NCBI GenBank assembly: GCA_910579075.1
Contig: CAJTSV010000071.1
Span: 3,829-11,583 of the forward strand
Source: an uncultured Eubacterium sp.
GTDB lineage: Bacteria; Bacillota; Clostridia; Lachnospirales; Lachnospiraceae
Direction of reading: 5' to 3'
Length of the DNA: 7,755 nt
Part shown: positions 5,245 through 7,755 of the stretch, one piece after another
Numbering within the stretch: position 1 is the first letter of the stretch
How the letters are laid out: each line of letters opens with the position of its first letter
The notes under the pieces: generated by a model
What the model saw: only the letters and a program-made list of their open reading frames with translations
Databases searched by the model: none
What the model was told of the DNA's origin: nothing
Translations under genes and position numbers: made by a program

Positions 5245-6870
5245 ATGCCGGATATTATTCTGCTGGACTGCACGCTGCGGGACGGCGGATATGTCAATGA
5301 CTGGGAATTTGGCCATGATAACCTGATGCAGATATACGCACGCCTGTGTGACGCGGGCGTGGATGCCATCGAGCTTGGATTTTTGGATGACAGGCGTCCG
5401 GCTGATGATAACCGCAGCATTTTTCCAGATACCGGCACCGTGCGCAGAATCTGGGGGCTTTCCGGAAAACGCCCGCCCATGCTGGCCGGAATGATTGATT
5501 ACGGAACCTGCAGCATCAAAAACCTGGAACCGGCAGAGGACAGTTTTTTAGACACCATCCGCGTGATATTTAAAGAACACCTGATGAAAGAAGCAATGGA
5601 TTTCTGTGCACAGGTAAAAGCACTTGGCTACCGGGTCTGCGCGCAGCTTGTGTCCGTTACGTCTTATACAGACGAATCACTGCTGCAGCTTGTCCGGCTC
5701 GTCAATGGGGTAAAGCCCTTCGCCGTTTCCATTGTAGATACTTACGGGCTTTTAAACCCGAAAAAGCTGCTGCACATTGACCGCATTTTAGATGCGCATG
5801 TCGCAGACGGGGTACGGATTGGATTCCATGCGCACAATAACCTGCAGCTGGCTTTTGCAAACTGCACCGCCTTTCTGGAAACAGAACACAGGCACGGGCT
5901 TTTGCTTGACGGCACGCTGTACGGCATGGGCAAGAGTGCCGGAAATGCGCCGCTTGAGCTGGCCGCGATGTACCTGAATGAATATTTTGGCAAATCCTAC
6001 CGGATTGCGCCGATGCTGGAATCCATAGAGGAGAGCATTGCCGGTTTTTATGCCAAAAATCCCTGGGGCTACCAGATGCCTTTTTATCTTTCTGCAAAAA
6101 ACGCATGCCATCCTGGATATGTAACCGATTACCAGAAAACTGGCAACCTGTCCATGACAGATTTGGACAAAGCACTGTCTGCCATTCTTCCAGAAGAAAA
6201 AAAGCTCCTATATAATAAGGAAGCTTCTGCTTTCAATTACGCAGGATTTTTGAAAAACAGTCCGGAAACTCAGACACTGAAAGCCTTGCAGAAAGAACTT
6301 TCCGGAAAAGAAATCCTGCTTATCGGGCCGGGCCGGAACATCCGCCTGCAGGAAGAAAAAGTACTCGGATTTATCCGCAGGAAGCAGCCCGGCATTATCA
6401 GCATCAATTACCTGCCGGAGCACCTGCCAGTCCAGTATGTATTTGCGTCAAACAGGCGGCGCCTGCGCCAGATGTCTGCCAGCCTGCAAAAACCGGAAAA
6501 CCGGAATGTAACCGTGATTGCAGCCAGCAGCGTGCAGTGCCTGGATGGAATCCGTTCCCTGAGCGTAAACCGGGAGCCGCTTTTAGAGCATGGCGAACGG
6601 ATAGCAGATAATTCCCTGCTGATGCTGCTGCAGGTGCTGCGCAGGGCCGGGGTGCACAGGGCCGCGCTTGCCGGATTTGACGGCTATTCGTCCAAAGAAG
6701 GAAACTACCTGAATCCAGACATGGAGTACGGCTTTTTAAAAGACAATGCTGCCCGGCTAAACCGGCATGTCCGGGATGCACTGCGCACCTCGTTTGCAGA
6801 TATGGAACTTTCATTTATCACATATTCGCACTATGAAGACGAAGAAGACAGCAGCCTGGCTGCATTCTGA
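5065..6870 (+). CDS. DRE-TIM aldolase (4-hydroxy-2-oxovalerate aldolase/HMG-CoA lyase-like) with N-terminal repeats and extra C-terminal domain
   Basis: A 601-residue protein in three parts. Residues 1-60 are five 12-residue repeats, hydrophilic with one Cys each. Residues 61 to about 400 form a DRE-TIM metallolyase barrel. ILLDCTLRDGGYVNDWEFG (65-83) gives the catalytic R72 and metal-binding D73. GFHAHNN holds the metal ligands H255 and H257, and GMGKSAGNAPLE (287 onward) is the family's G-x-G-x-x-A-G-N loop. Relatives cleave or form 4-hydroxy-2-keto acids using pyruvate and an aldehyde. Residues about 410-601 are a second domain: EILLIGPGRNI (416-426) looks like a Rossmann-type glycine loop, and AGFDGYS (536-542) is a second conserved-looking block. 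I recall similar two-domain proteins of about 530 residues in polysaccharide loci, which would begin at M61 here. The substrate is unknown. The gene starts 33 nt after rfbH and ends 31 nt before the cyclase-like gene. The fold is firm; the reaction is inferred. Confidence 0.88.
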   Translation: MPDSNADRITCHMPDKNTGREQCSMLDKNTAREQCSMSDKNTGREQCSMPDKNTVRKECSMPDIILLDCTLRDGGYVNDWEFGHDNLMQIYARLCDAGVDAIELGFLDDRRPADDNRSIFPDTGTVRRIWGLSGKRPPMLAGMIDYGTCSIKNLEPAEDSFLDTIRVIFKEHLMKEAMDFCAQVKALGYRVCAQLVSVTSYTDESLLQLVRLVNGVKPFAVSIVDTYGLLNPKKLLHIDRILDAHVADGVRIGFHAHNNLQLAFANCTAFLETEHRHGLLLDGTLYGMGKSAGNAPLELAAMYLNEYFGKSYRIAPMLESIEESIAGFYAKNPWGYQMPFYLSAKNACHPGYVTDYQKTGNLSMTDLDKALSAILPEEKKLLYNKEASAFNYAGFLKNSPETQTLKALQKELSGKEILLIGPGRNIRLQEEKVLGFIRRKQPGIISINYLPEHLPVQYVFASNRRRLRQMSASLQKPENRNVTVIAASSVQCLDGIRSLSVNREPLLEHGERIADNSLLMLLQVLRRAGVHRAALAGFDGYSSKEGNYLNPDMEYGFLKDNAARLNRHVRDALRTSFADMELSFITYSHYEDEEDSSLAAF

Positions 6871-6901
6871 CCTCAAAAATCTTACAGGAACAGGAAAAAC
6901 A

Positions 6902-7755
6902 ATGAACACACAAACTTATCTGAATTGCACAGAAGAAAAAATACAGGACAAATCTTTCCGCACGCAGCACCAGTCTGTAGAAATCCAGTCCTATAACAAG
7001 CATTATAAAGCAGAAATCTGCCCGGATATAACGCAGCTGCAAAAGCTGTCTGAATTAAAAGATGCCTGTTTTGTAATTGACCGGAATGTATACAGCCTGT
7101 ACCGCGAACAGCTGTTTTGGGAGATCCCGGAAAGCCGGCTGTTTGTGCTGGATGCCACAGAAGAAAACAAGACTGCTGCCACAGCGCTTTCCATCTGTGA
7201 ATGGATGTCAGGGCTTCCGGCCAGGCGCAATGCATGGCTTGTTTCCTTTGGCGGCGGCATTACACAGGATGTCACAGGCTTTGCAGCAAATATCCTGTAC
7301 CGGGGCGTGCACTGGATATTCCTGCCGACCACGCTGCTGGCCGCCTGTGACAGCTGCATTGGCGGCAAAACATCCCTGAATTACGGCCCTTTTAAAAATC
7401 TGCTCGGCACGTTTTATGCGCCGGACAGCATCTATATCTGCCCGCAGTTTTTTCATACCCTGTCAGACAGGGATTTTTACAGCGGCCTTGGCGAGGTCGT
7501 AAAATTCAGCCTGATGACCGGGGAAACGGGAATCCGGCTGCTGGAACAAAACATAGACCGGCTGCTGGCCCGGGAAGAATCGGCTGTCTGGGAATTCCTG
7601 CTGCGTTCCCTGAATTTTAAAAAGCCATTTATCGAAGCAGATGAATTTGACCGCGGCGTGCGCATACAGTTAAATTTTGCCCATACCTTTGGCCATGCGC
7701 TGGAAACGGCCAGCCGGTATGCCGTGGCACATGGCACGGCAGTTGCAATGGGCAT
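6902..7755 (+). CDS. 3-dehydroquinate synthase-like sugar-phosphate cyclase (3' partial)
   Basis: The frame is open from ATG 6902 to the right edge: 284 residues of a family usually about 350-360 long. The NAD-binding GGGITQD lies at 117-123 and RGVHWIFLPTTLLAACDSCIGGKT ends at residue 157, cited here by its PTTLLA (142-147) and GGKT (154-157) parts. LNYGPFKN is at 159-166 and GEVVKF is at 197-202. Metal ligands fit E198, H261 (LNFAHTFGHALE) and H277 (AHGTAVAMG). The E-to-H spacing of 63 and the H-to-H spacing of 16 agree with dehydroquinate synthases. Such enzymes oxidise, eliminate phosphate from and cyclise a keto-sugar phosphate. Ribosome sites AGGAA at 6886-6890 and 6892-6896 precede the start. 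A location after an aldolase in a glycan operon argues for a specialised cyclase rather than housekeeping AroB. DSCIGG in place of the commoner DSSxGG, and the divergent N terminus, fit that. The exact substrate is not determined by what is visible. Confidence 0.88.
   Translation, partial: MNTQTYLNCTEEKIQDKSFRTQHQSVEIQSYNKHYKAEICPDITQLQKLSELKDACFVIDRNVYSLYREQLFWEIPESRLFVLDATEENKTAATALSICEWMSGLPARRNAWLVSFGGGITQDVTGFAANILYRGVHWIFLPTTLLAACDSCIGGKTSLNYGPFKNLLGTFYAPDSIYICPQFFHTLSDRDFYSGLGEVVKFSLMTGETGIRLLEQNIDRLLAREESAVWEFLLRSLNFKKPFIEADEFDRGVRIQLNFAHTFGHALETASRYAVAHGTAVAMG

Noticed and set aside
5043..5480. Minus-strand open frame with repeated ILHCSLPVFLSG-like peptide
   Set aside because: It is the antisense reading of the tandem repeats and of the aldolase start; the periodicity comes from the DNA repeat, not from a separate gene.
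7003..7456. Overlapping minus-strand and alternate-frame open stretches
   Set aside because: They lie inside the dehydroquinate-synthase-like gene, which has all key motifs on the + strand.

Overview
The window is part of a surface-polysaccharide (capsule or cell-wall glycan) biosynthesis locus. All recognisable genes lie on the + strand. The likely source is an anaerobic, low-to-mid-GC Firmicute, most plausibly a gut Clostridia/Lachnospiraceae-type bacterium. That rests on strong AGGAGG-type ribosome binding sites, tight gene spacing, an Rpn/PD-(D/E)XK transposase-like remnant of a kind common in those genomes, and the overall protein style. It is an inference; no rRNA or housekeeping marker is present to settle it.

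Layout. Positions 2-235 hold the 3' end of a gene that enters from the left, perhaps a glycosyltransferase. It overlaps by 8 nt a 482-residue polytopic Wzx/TuaB-type flippase (228-1676). Positions 1677-2869 hold a broken Rpn-family nuclease gene. Its catalytic segment has been replaced by about 100 nt of palindromic DNA, and a second lesion is likely near its start. A hairpin and a terminator-like structure follow. From 2870 to the right edge runs a compact, more GC-rich operon with gaps of 23-33 nt: glucose-1-phosphate cytidylyltransferase (rfbF), the [2Fe-2S]/PMP 3-dehydrase (rfbH), a DRE-TIM aldolase with an extra C-terminal domain, and a 3-dehydroquinate-synthase-like sugar-phosphate cyclase cut by the window end.

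How the genes fit together. RfbF makes CDP-glucose. RfbH removes the 3-OH from CDP-4-keto-6-deoxyglucose, giving the precursor of CDP-3,6-dideoxyhexoses. The intervening 4,6-dehydratase (rfbG) and the E3 reductase (rfbI) are not in the window. The aldolase/cyclase pair suggests an additional product: the aldolase could build a 2-keto-3-deoxy acid and the cyclase could close it to a carbocycle, by analogy with DAHP to dehydroquinate. The flippase would export the finished lipid-linked repeat unit.

The most unusual local structure is a tandem array of 36-nt units. It adds 60 residues to the N terminus of the aldolase. A recognisable longer version of the same unit spans the rfbH stop codon and the aldolase Shine-Dalgarno, so the array seems to have grown out of the gene junction itself.
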